From the NCBI GenBank assembly GCA_018398575.1, contig JAGTXZ010000010.1, positions 1,054,001-1,118,000 of the forward strand: a DNA stretch of 64,000 nucleotides, written 5' to 3'. The notes beneath the pieces are model-generated. The model saw only the letters and a list, made by a program, of their open reading frames with translations. It did no database searches and had not been told where the DNA came from. Below are positions 32,759 through 42,837 of the stretch, piece by piece. Origin of the DNA: Ampelomyces quisqualis (lineage: Eukaryota > Ascomycota > Dothideomycetes > Pleosporales > Phaeosphaeriaceae). Position 1 is the stretch's first letter. Each line of letters opens with the position of its first letter. The translations under genes were made by a program, and so were the position numbers.

Positions 32759-33180
32759 GGCTAGATGTACCCGCTATCGCTGTAGAGAAAGACCGTAGGA
32801 TGTTGCTGTTCACCCGAGGCGTCAGCCACTGGGGCAAGGAGTAGTAAGGTTAGAGATGTATGTTGTGCAGTTTTTGAGAATAGTGGTGCAACGCGTTTAT
32901 ATATGTATACAAAAAGGATGAACTTACGCAAATATAATAAATAACGAAAGGCAAATGTTGGGATAGAAGTGCATGTGTCCGAAGATCAGCGCATTGCTAG
33001 AACCAAGTACCGGTAGCTGCATGAACTGATGATACAGCAGCCTGCAGATGCTAGGATACACCTTACCTGGCTGAGACCTTGGACTTTGCTCTACCTGCGG
33101 CACTTGCCAACCCCCCTTGGAGCTGGCGGTCGCCAGTTTAACGCCCAAGGACAGTTTAACAGTGTAACACACGCAGTTTT
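32759..33180. other. Promoter and leader of the megasynthase gene
   Basis: About 420 bp of normal-composition DNA between the megasynthase start and the AT-rich island. It contains the TATA box annotated separately. Small frames here are not convincing genes. Confidence 0.5.
32896..32903 (-). promoter_or_regulatory. TATA box of the megasynthase gene
   Basis: On the minus strand TATATAAA lies about 140 nt upstream of the ATG at 32,758, in the right orientation and at a usual distance. Confidence 0.45.
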
Positions 33181-34586
33181 TACATACAAATCTGTATACT
33201 AGATCTCTACCCCCGCCTAAATAAAAACTTTTGATAATCTAAACACTATTTAGTGTAAAAAGCTATAAAACATACAAAAAAGAAAAGGACCTCTAACCTA
33301 CACTTCTCTTGTTATAATAATCTTTATAAAAGTATATAGAAAAGTATACTAAATTTAAAGCCTTTTATTCTTAGACATATTTTTTTACTAGAGTATACTA
33401 TTTAGTCTAGTATAGGTTTTATCTTTTCTTTATCTTAAGAAAGAATATAGATATAGCTTATAGAGGATCTCTAATTTTAGTATAAAGTAGGCAGTTAGTA
33501 AGTAGAGTATAGATATTAAGCCTATTCTAGGCGTTAAATTATCTAGACCTAAGATTAAAGATCTTAGTGTACTAAGTGTTAAAGTAGTGCTATCTAAATA
33601 AGATAGAATCTACAACTTAAAAGTTAACCTTTCTTATCTATAGAATTTAACTTACTTTTACAATCTAGATATATGTATTTAGCCTTAGGTTATTTAAAAG
33701 TTAAGTTTTAAGTATATTTGTATTATTGTTATAATATTATCTATAGGAAGAATTTTCTAAAACGTTAGTATAGCTATAATATTCTAATATTACTTAAAAG
33801 ATAAAAAGAAATATATAGAATAAAACTTAAACTTCAAAATAGTAAGCTTAGATATCTTTAAGACTTTTATCTAGTCTAGTTCTATAGTTATAGAGATTTA
33901 ACGTTTTAGAATTTAAAAAAAAAAAACTTTGTCTAACGCCTTATAGCTAAAAAGAGTTTTAAAATCAAGTATATAAAAATTAAAAAAGTAGCTAGTAGAA
34001 TTATATGTATATAGTAACTCTATTTATAATAATCTCTATCTATTTATAAACTTATAGAGTATTAACAAAAAAAATAATCTATTATTTACCTATAGTATTA
34101 GTCTTACTACTGCTAGAATCTTAGTAAGATTAAAAAATCTTAACAATCTATTAATATTAGTAATATCTATTATATAAAGGTTAGTACTAAATCTAGTTTT
34201 ATAATTACATTACATAATTACCTAATTGTAAAGGCCTAGAAAGTAGAAAGGATATCTCTAGTATTCTAGGCTCTATAGTTAGTTCTTTAGAATAAGTAAA
34301 AATAATAGATAGAAGAGGTTTCTTAGCTTATTAAGAGGCAAACTACTTAATAAGTAAAAAGGAGTTCTTAAGTTAATAAGAAGTAAACTACTTAAAGAGC
34401 AAGAGAAGTAACTAAGTAGTATAGATTAATCTTAGTGCTAGAAAAAGCTCTATAAGAGTATAAATACTAAGTTAAATATAATAATTTATAAGGGTTTATT
34501 ATAGTTTCTATATACTTAAGTAGATTCTTTATTCTCTATAATCTTACGTTAAAAGAGTTAAAGAAATCTTAACTTTATTATAAGAA
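33181..34586. other. Unclassified RIP-mutated sequence at the island edge
   Basis: The most AT-rich part of the island. I could not recognise a protein in any frame or find the other half of an LTR. It may be the decayed end of another element cut by copy 1. Confidence 0.4.
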
Positions 34587-34860
34587 TGCTATAGCGTAGA
34601 GCTATTAGTTGCGCAGCGATGCGCCTGCGCTACTATAACGCTACTCTAGCTATTACACGCGTAGAATACGCACAGCTGCCCTAGCGTCTTAACAGCGCTA
34701 TACTAGCGCAGACCTAGTGCATTCTAGTTGTAAAGACACGCGTCTAGTTATATCTACAAAAGAGCAGTTCTACACTAAAGCTATAGAATAAGAATTAACT
34801 TACTTCTACTTATACTGCTATTATTATCTTGTAACTTTGCTGCTATACAAACCTCTTACA
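34587..34860 (+). repeat. 5' LTR of gypsy copy 1
   Basis: 274 bp, starting tgctatagcg and ending cctcttaca. It matches 42,181-42,454 and 47,446-47,719 at exactly the same length, with only scattered transitions. Confidence 0.85.
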
Positions 34861-36077
34861 GTTTTAATTCCTCTACCTTGCAAAAGGATAGTAGCCTAGT
34901 TACCTAATAACAATAGATCAAGATCTACTTCTAAGCCTACTAGCTAACCTATTAAGGAAAAACACCTTTAATAAGAAATTAATACTTAGCCTAGGCAAAC
35001 GCTTAGCGCAGCTAAAGCGCTAGCGCTAAGAGCTTAAGAAGCAGGCTAAGATTTAGACTCTAGAAAAGAAAGTACGCTAATAGAAGTAATTATTAGCAAG
35101 TAAACAGCCTTTTTTTCTTCCTAAACAGCTCTTAGGCGCTCTAAATAAACTAGATCTACTAACTCTCCTAGTTGGACGCAACACGTCTCTACTAGCGTAA
35201 CGCTTCTAACTTAACCTATTAGCGCTACTAGAGCGCAGGCCAAAGATTAAGAAAATCTCTATCTTTAAAGGTAAAGAAATTAGAAAGTATTAGGACTTTA
35301 AGGCTAGGCTATCTATTGCCTTTTAATTAGATCTCTTAGCTTTCTAGCTTAAGAACTAAAAGATTACCTTTACTCTCTAGTACCTACAAACTACGTTTTA
35401 ACAGATATAGATATAGAAGAAATAGAAAGATAATAGCAAAACGCTAGCGTAGCGTAATATAATGTCTTTTCTACTTAATTAGATTAAGAGCCCTATAAAT
35501 AGAAAGCTTTAAGTTACTATATAGTATTAAAAGGTATCTTAAAAGGATAGCTAAACAGTAAACAAATTTGCAGCCTATCTATCTACTTTAGAAAATTAGG
35601 TAAATCCCTTATATAAGCAAAAACACCTAGTAATACACTTATATAGCAAACTCTACCTAGAGATTAGAGTAGCCTTCTCTAACTATACTAAGTTTTTTAC
35701 TACCTATAGAAAACTTATTAAACGCGCTGCAACACTAAAAGACAACTTACGCTATAGTAGTAGTATACTATTACTATACTATTGCACACACAGAACGCTT
35801 AGTACAAGAAAAACTTTGCAGCCTAAACTAGACGCAATAGCTCTATAACAGCGTGTTGCTAGCACTGCAAACCTAAGCCTAAAGCTAACGTTAGGAAAAC
35901 ACAACGTTGGCAACATCTGCAACATTAGTAACATTGTTAGAACAGTTAACCAGATAGTTTTCAACTGTAGTCTACAGTGCCTAGCTACCCCTATTTGTTC
36001 TAGCTGCCTAATTAGACAAAAACGCCTAAATTGATCCACCTGATCTACTGGACCTACCTGCCCTACCCGCGCGATTA

Positions 36078-36498
36078 CGTAATTATTCTAAAAACCTAAA
36101 ATATAGAGCTTAATTCCCTCTTTAAAACGCACTATTTAGAATTTTTATAGCTGCTCTAGTTGCTGAGATGCACAGCAGTAAAGTTTGTAACTTTTTAATG
36201 TTCTTTGCCAAGGCTTGTTTTCGCTAAAGCTCTAGCACTTTAACTAGATAATATATTATATTTTTTTTTAAAGAAATAGTAACTAAAGTGTAGATTTTAC
36301 TTTAGAACTATTTTATTTTAATATATTATAGTGTAGGCGTTGAGATCTACTGTGTTAAACGTACTTTAAAGTTTTTTTAAAAACGTTTATAACTTCAACG
36401 CGCTATATCTTAATAACTAGAGTAGCTAAAAAAAATCTAAATAGTGCATTTTAAAGAGGGAATTCCGCTCTATATTTTGTATTTTTAGGTTACTTACG
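36078..36498. mobile_element. Nested mariner-type MITE (421 bp, TA target site)
   Basis: Two arms of about 70 bp form an imperfect inverted repeat: about 36,078-36,150 and 36,425-36,498, starting cgtaattattctaaaaacc and ending, in reverse, with cgtaagtaacctaaaaa. Both ends abut TA, as for Tc1/mariner/pogo elements. The middle has no ORF. It lies within the 844-bp TIR element, so it arrived later. Confidence 0.65.
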
Positions 36499-36535
36499 TA
36501 ATCATGAAAATACAGCAATACAGTCACGTGAGTAA

Positions 36536-36595
36536 AATTGGCAACATTGGCGACACTAGCGACACTGGCAACACTAGCAACACTGTCAGGTCGCT
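36536..36595 (+). repeat. Tandem 9-bp repeats (tggcaacac type)
   Basis: Consecutive variants such as tggcaacat, tggcgacac, tagcgacac, tggcaacac and tagcaacac follow each other without spacing. Similar units stand near the other end of the 844-bp element (about 35,906-35,940). Subterminal arrays like this are typical transposase-binding regions of TIR elements. Confidence 0.6.
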
Positions 36596-39500
36596 AGCAA
36601 CTCGCCAGCAACTTGCTAGCAACTAAAAGTAAGTAGGGCAACTTTAGCAAATTGTCTAGTAGACAGTATTGCTGTTAGGCCGCTGCGGGTCGCAGCAATT
36701 AGGCCAATCAGATTAATCTTAAATTTTCCTAACAAACTAACGCCTGCTACTATTACAGCAAAATAGGCTATTAGGCTAGAAAGTGTAGATTAAGGCTTAA
36801 CAGCTCTTCTTCTGTTACTAGCTCTAACTTAATACAAACAAAAAATAAGAAGGCCTAAAAAGACCTTCCTCTTTAACAGCTTAAGTTCTATTATAACAAG
36901 AGAATTATATTAAAGTACTTAGAACGCTGCGTAACAACAGCGCTACGCAGCCTACACAAATACTAATTAATAGTAGTGCAGAACTTAGCACAATTAACAA
37001 GAGAGTTGTCTTACTTAAGAACCTTTCTTAGATTAACAGCGCAGTGCTACTAACTATCTGTCTACCTAACTTAAGTACTATGCCTAGCTTTTACGCTTAT
37101 TAAGCTTATCTAACAATAAAGAATAACTAGAGTGTAACTAAGTCCTTTACTACTATCCTATATAGAATTGCTAATACAGCACAACCTATTATTTTAGGTT
37201 TACTAAGCCTAAAAGAGAAGCGCGTTGTTATTAACTGCAAATTAAAGTAGTAGCGCTATAAGCTTAACACTAAGATAATAAGAGTTAAAGACGCTAAAAC
37301 CTATATAGTATCTTTTTATAACAAGCTAAGTATGTACGCAGTTCTAGTAGGCAGCCTATAGTTCTTCTCTCTAAAATACCTATTATAGCCTGTTAAACTT
37401 AAGGACTTTAAAGACGTTACAAATAGTAACGCTGCTAACGCGCTGCTGCAGCACTACAGAGGCAACTACGCTATTAAGTTAAAAGAAGAAACTATAGCTC
37501 TATATAGGCTACTCTATAACCTCTTGCTAAAGGAGCTAAGTGTACTGCGTAACTACTTAGCAATAGCGTAGAGCCTAAGTTAGATCTAAGAAAGTATAAG
37601 CCCTGCAGAAGTACCTATTCTATTTATACCTAAAAAAGATAGGATGCTACGCCTTTGCGTAGATTATTAAGGCCTTAACTAAGTTACTAAGAAGAATAGA
37701 TTAGCTTTTCCCTTAATTAGAAAGACTCTTAATTAGCTCTGTAGATTAGTAAAGTTTACTAAGCTTAATCTTAAGAACGCGTATTACTAGATTAGGATTT
37801 AGTAAGGCAATAAGTAGAAGATAGTGTTTTGCACACAATACAGCTACTTTAAGTACATAGTTATACTCTTTAGGCTAACTAACGCGCCTACTACGTTCTA
37901 AGAGTATATTAACAGAGCCTTAACTCTGTATTTAGATATCTTTTACGTTATCTATCTTAATAATATTCTAATCTTTTCTTAAAAGAGAGAGGATTATTAG
38001 GAACAAGTAAGAAAAATACTTGCAAAGCTAAGAGAATATAGTCTTTTTATTAACTTAAAGAAGTGTACCTTTGCTACTAACTAAGTTAAGTTTCTAGAGT
38101 TTATTATGCGCCTTAATAGCGTTACAATAGATTTAGAACAGGTTTGCACAGTTATTAATTAGCTTACGCTAACGTTCTTTAAGGATGTTTAAGTCTTCTT
38201 AGGCTTTGCAAACTTCTACTAACACTTTATATAGAGTTTCTTTGTTATTATTAGCCTAATTACTAATCTTCTAAAAGAATTAGTTTAAGAGAAGAAGTCT
38301 AGCCCTTTTAACTAGCCTAATACTATAGAGAAAGCAAAGTAATAGCTATGCAACAGGTTTACAACTGCGCCTGTCCTGCAGTACTATAATTATACACTTC
38401 TATCTAAGTTAGAAACTAATACCTTTATTTAGAGAGTAGTAGGCATTTTCTCTTAACTCTATTTAGATAGAAACTAGTACTCTGTAGCCTTTTAGTTAAA
38501 GAAGCTTTTGCTTGCAGAAAGAAACTACTACACATACAACTTAGAGCTCTTTACTATTATTATAGTAGTGCAGCACTAGCGTTACTACGTTAAAAGGCTA
38601 GCAATTTAGTTAGAAATATAGACAGACTATAACAACCTACGCAGCTTTATAGGCACGTTAACTCTGTTTAAAAGATAGGCTAGCTAGGTAATAAAGCTAG
38701 CTGCTTATAACTTTAAGATTAAGTATTAGTCTAAAAAGATAAATCTTGTAGATAGGCCTTTAAGGCAACCTATAGACAATAGCAATACGCTAGATATTTA
38801 ACTATTAAACATATTGCTAGCACTGTAAAAGAAGTTACAGCTAGTAAAAACCTAAGCTAAGCTACCTAGTAAAAAGCTAGCGTTAGTAAAAAGCTAGATA
38901 ATAGCTTAACAGTAAGTAGGCACTTTACATCTTAATAAAAATGTTTCTATAAGCCTAGTACATAGCGTTAAGGCAACAGCTACAAGCTACAGCTCTAATT
39001 AGAAGAACTCTAAGAGCAGACTAGTAATAACCTACAGGGTTATACAGTTACAAAGCCTAATGTACAGCGTTAAGGTAATAGCTAAAAGCTACAGCTCTAA
39101 TTAGGAGATTCCTAAGAGTAGACTAGTAGTAGCCTAAAGAGTTACGCAGTTACAAGTAAGAGCTACAGCCTTAAAAAGGTTAGCTTATAAAAAACTCTCT
39201 AAGTTCTTTTTTAAGATCTGTGTATAAGTATAACAGAATAACTTAGAAGTAGTTGTAATACGCAAGGACGTTAAATCTCTAGCGTCTACCTGTTAAAGCA
39301 ATAGTAAATGCCTAAAGCACTAGAAGCTTAACGCTTTAAGCAGCCTTTAGTTTAAGAACTAATTATATATTCTACTAGAGCTAGCCCTTAGAGCTAAGCT
39401 CCTTAAGCTATATTATAACAATCTACTTGCTAGCTATTTTAGGCAGGCTAAAACGCTTAAGCTTGTAGCCTAGTACTACTATTAGCCTAGGCTTAAGAAA

Positions 39501-40898
39501 GAGCTTAAGAAGTACATTAACTCTTACTTAGTGTACTAAGGCACAAAGTTACTTAAGCAGCGCTCTACTAGCGTGTTAAACGCGCTTTCCTAACCTTAGA
39601 GACTATAGCAAAAAATTATAATAGATTTTGTTATAGGCCTACTACTTGCTAAGCACTATAGTGTTATGTATAACGCAATACTTGTTGTAGTTAATAGGTA
39701 CACAAAAATAGCTAAGTATATCTTTACATAAAAAACAGTTACTACTTTATAATTAGTAGATCTGTTCTTAGAACACGTTGTACAATTCTTTAGCTTGCCT
39801 AAAGGTATTATATTAGATTAAGAAAGTGTCTTTACTTCTTAGTTCTAGGTAGACTTCTGCTTTGTAGTAAAGGTAAAGCGCTAGCTTAGTACTGCCTTTT
39901 ATCTATAAACAGACAGCTAAACAAAGTATTAAAATTAAATACTAGAGCAATACTTAAGAGCTTTTATAGGCAATTAACTTAATAATTAAGTACACTTCTT
40001 GTTACTAGTAGAGTTTGCATACAATAATGCTAGACAGGCTATATTAGGAGTATCTCTATTCTTTGCCTGCTACAAGTTCTACCTGCACCTTAACTGCAAG
40101 CTAATAGCGCCTACTAAAGTTTCTAGCATTAAAGAAAGGTTGTAGAAGCTTATATAAACTTAGAACACTTTAGCTAATTACTAGAATAAAAGTTTATAAT
40201 ACTAGGAACAATATTACAATATAAAACATAGGCTCTAAGAGTTTAAACTAGAGAATATAGTCTTCTTATTAACAAAGCATCTACGCCTACGCAGCGCTAG
40301 CAGAAAGCTATTGCTGCGCTAAATAGGCTCCTTTTTAGTAAAAGAGCAAATTAGCTTACAAGCTTTTAGGATCTTACTTCTATCCTATATAAGAATCTAC
40401 CTAGTATTCTATACCTCCTTACTCTAGCTGTTTGTAGCTAGAAAGAGAGAAGAGTTAACTTTACCTAGGCCTATTAACCTAGACAACAGTAAAGAGCTGC
40501 AATAACGCTATAAGGTTAAAGCTGTGTTAGTAAAGAGGCGTAACAGGTATTTAGTAAATTACCTAGTAAAATAGAAAGGCTAGCTCTTAGAATATAACAA
40601 ATAGGTTAATTAAAAAGATATAGACAAATTACTTATAGAGAAGTATAACTAGAGAGGAGATTAATTACTTATACAATTAATATACAAAAAAAAGAGAGAA
40701 AGAAAAATAAAAAGAAAAAAAAAACATAAGAAAATAAAGGCGCCTTACTAGCGCACTGCTAGCGCCCTAGCAGCGCAGCTAAGTATAACTACTAGCTTAG
40801 CCTAAGAACTTATTATTATCCTTATTAGCCTTATAGAAGCTTAGAAAGCCTAGTAAATTATTACTAAGCTCTCTATCCTCTACCTCTTTCTACTGTTC

Positions 40899-42080
40899 TT
40901 AGGAAATAATATTACCTAACTCTAATAAGACTTTACTTTTTGCTAACGCTGTTGCAGCGCGCACTAAGTAACCTAACAGGTTTAAGCCCTTAACACGCTT
41001 AGACGTAGGCTTCTTAGCAGAACTAGCTAAAGCTAGGCGCTTCTTAGGCTTAGGCTTAGGCTTAGGTTTAGCTTTAAGCTTAGCCTTAGCCTTAGCTTTA
41101 GCTTTGCTCTTACCCTTCTTCTTAGAAGAAGGCACAGAGCTAGGGCTCTCTTAGAAAAGAGTTTTATCCTTATCTCTACCTCTACTACTACTACTACTCT
41201 TAGACCTAGGCTTAGACTTAGAAAGAGACTTCTCTCTCTTTATATTAAGGTTAGAGTTAGACTACGCGTTAGCTTTACTAAGAGGAGAGAAGTTAGCCTA
41301 GACGCTGTTAGAACGCTAGCGCAGCAACTACAAAGAATAGGAAAAATAACTTACTTAAGCCTATAGTAGGTTAAGGATGCCTTCTACTATAGTAGACAGG
41401 TAGTTAGTTACCTTAACCTGCAGAATCTAGATCTTGTTACTCTTAGGCTAACAATAACTCTTATACTTAACCTTTGTGTGTAAGAAAAGCTCTACTAAGC
41501 TAGTCTACTAGCGCAGCAACGTCTTTTACGCAGTAACTACAATAGAATTAAGCTTCTTTTTAGTAGTAAGGCGCTACTACTACTAGTAGATAGTATTCTA
41601 GCTCTTAATAAAATTAGCAAGAACCTTAGGGTAAGGCTTTTACTTGCTCTAGCAAGGGCTATAGCGCAGGCTACTAACTATAAAGTTATAATAAGTACTA
41701 GTAAGCCTTAAGCTCTTAGCGCAGTAGAAGTAAATTAAAATTACTAACTTAATATTAGAAACGCTACTGCAGCAGGTAACAGGTGTAGCCTAAGCACTAG
41801 GTTAGCAATGTTGTAACGCTAGCGTTATACTACTTATAAGAATAGTAGGAGTAGCAGGTAGAGCAGGCGTAGTACTTATAATAATTAATATAAGTGTAAC
41901 AGAGTTATAACAGTGTAGAGCTAGTAGATAGTGTAGTAGCAGAATAATACAGTTGTTACTAAAAGAATAGAGAAGATTACGCACACAAAGTTTTGCTATA
42001 TTTCTACTATTACTATAGCTACTAGCTGCCTCTTAGATTTACCTAGAGTTTTAGTCTTAGCATAACAATAGCCTTATAGC
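40899..42080 (-). pseudogene. Antisense accessory ORF of gypsy copy 1
   Basis: On the strand opposite to pol, between the chromodomain and the 3' LTR, a frame with few stops encodes, from its start side, KTLGKSKRQLVAIVIVE, a hydrophobic stretch (LLLHYLLALHC), VKVTNYLSTIVEGILNLL, SKANA followed by SNSNLNIKREKS, and a strongly basic Lys/Ala/Pro tail (KGKSKAKAKAKAKLKAK). The same order and residues are found in copy 2. Its amino-acid sequence is more alike than its DNA, suggesting a real gene in the ancestral element. No family is recognised; the basic tail suggests nucleic-acid binding. Confidence 0.5.
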
Positions 42081-42180
42081 AAACAGCTCTATAATAATAA
42101 TATTAGGCATACGCTAACAAACTTAACGTTATTAAATTACTAAGACAGTAATTCTAAAGAAGAGAAAATAATTATAAAGA

Positions 42181-42454
42181 TACTATAGTGTAGAGCTATT
42201 AGTTGCGCAGTAATGCGCCTGCGCTACTATAACGCTACTTTAGCTGTTACACACGTAGAATGCGCATAGCTGCCCTAGCGTCTTAACAGCGCTACACTAG
42301 CGCAGACCTAGTGCATTCTAGTTATAAAGACACGCGTCTAGTTATATCTACAAAAGGGCAGTTCTGTACTAGAGCTGTAGAATAGGAATTAACTTACTTT
42401 TACCTGTACTACTATTGTTATCTTATAACTTTACTGCTATACAAACCTCTTATA
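42181..42454 (+). repeat. 3' LTR of gypsy copy 1
   Basis: 274 bp, starting tactatagtg (the original tg is changed to ta) and ending cctcttata. It is the partner of 34,587-34,860. Confidence 0.85.
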
Positions 42455-42459
42455 TTTAT

Positions 42460-42759
42460 TGTAACAAGCACATACAAATATATGTTACATCTAATACCTT
42501 ATAAAGGCTTAGTAACAGATTATGTAAGAGGCTAGTAGATTAGGACTAATAGCGCTCTAACAGCGCTCTAACTTAGCTCCTACGCCTACTATAAATATAA
42601 GCCTATAGTATTAGATAGAGGACAAGTTTCTCTTATCCTTCTATACAAGACCTATAGGTATATAGCTAATCTAGAATCTCTAATACAACACGCACTTCTA
42701 TATGCCTCTAATATATATCTAATTTAATCTTAATAGCTGTACCTACCTGCGTTGTTACA
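42460..42759 (+). repeat. Candidate 5' LTR of gypsy copy 4
   Basis: A 300-bp stretch that begins tgtaacaagc and ends gttgttaca, with the inverted TGTAAC/GTTACA ends usual for LTRs, directly ahead of the copy 4 gag region. The partner LTR would lie beyond the window, so the call rests on ends and position only. Confidence 0.4.
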
Positions 42760-42837
42760 TTACAAAAGAAACTTTATTCTACTAGTAATAGTATTTAGAT
42801 AATATTACTATTTACTTTTAAAAAGATTGCGTTAAAA

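Larger units (their letters stand above)
35890..36733. mobile_element. Non-autonomous TIR element (844 bp) inside gypsy copy 1
   Basis: It begins gttaggaaaa and ends ttttcctaac, a perfect 10-bp terminal inverted repeat. The empty site is preserved in copy 2 near 48,748, where the gag frame runs unbroken into the zinc knuckle, so the ends are well fixed. A 3-bp aac may be the target duplication, with one extra a at the right end. Subterminal arrays of a 9-bp unit (tggcaacac and variants) lie near both ends. It retains TGG, CCA and CGG triplets that are almost missing in the surrounding element. It encodes no protein and itself contains a second TIR element. Confidence 0.7.
35230..40675 (+). 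pseudogene. Gag-pol pseudogene of gypsy copy 1
   Basis: Reads as one polyprotein frame with many TAG/TAA codons. Reverse transcriptase is identified by LFIPKKDRMLRLCVDY, then VTKKN, KFTKLNLKNAYY, RLTNAPTTF and VIYLNNILIFS, where the catalytic YxDD has become YLNN. Integrase is identified by a NRYTKIAKY block and by a decayed TDGQTE motif (TDS, stop, TK). The C-terminal piece RYKVKAVLVKRRNRYLVNYLVK matches a chromodomain core. The frame is broken at 35,890-36,733 by the nested TIR element. Not functional. Confidence 0.85.
34587..42454 (+). mobile_element. Ty3/gypsy chromovirus copy 1 (family A), RIP-inactivated
   Basis: Bounded by two 274-bp direct repeats (34,587-34,860 and 42,181-42,454) that differ by transitions. 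Inside, in order on the plus strand and with one frame interrupted only by stops, are gag, a zinc knuckle (about 36,739-36,790), a protease relic (LINSSAEL, near 36,965), reverse transcriptase (about 37,600-38,200), RNase H, integrase (about 39,350-40,300) and a chromodomain (about 40,500-40,675). A purine-rich tract precedes the 3' LTR. No target duplication is evident: the flanks aagaa and tttat do not match. The element carries an 844-bp insertion at 35,890-36,733 which copy 2 lacks, and an antisense frame in its 3' region. Confidence 0.85.

Noticed and set aside
35779..36039. 86-codon minus-strand frame
   Set aside because: It straddles the junction between gypsy gag and the inserted TIR element, so it cannot be an ancestral gene.
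34580..42462. Target-site duplication for gypsy copy 1
   Set aside because: The bases next to the two LTRs (aagaa and tttat) do not match, and the difference is not of the RIP type.
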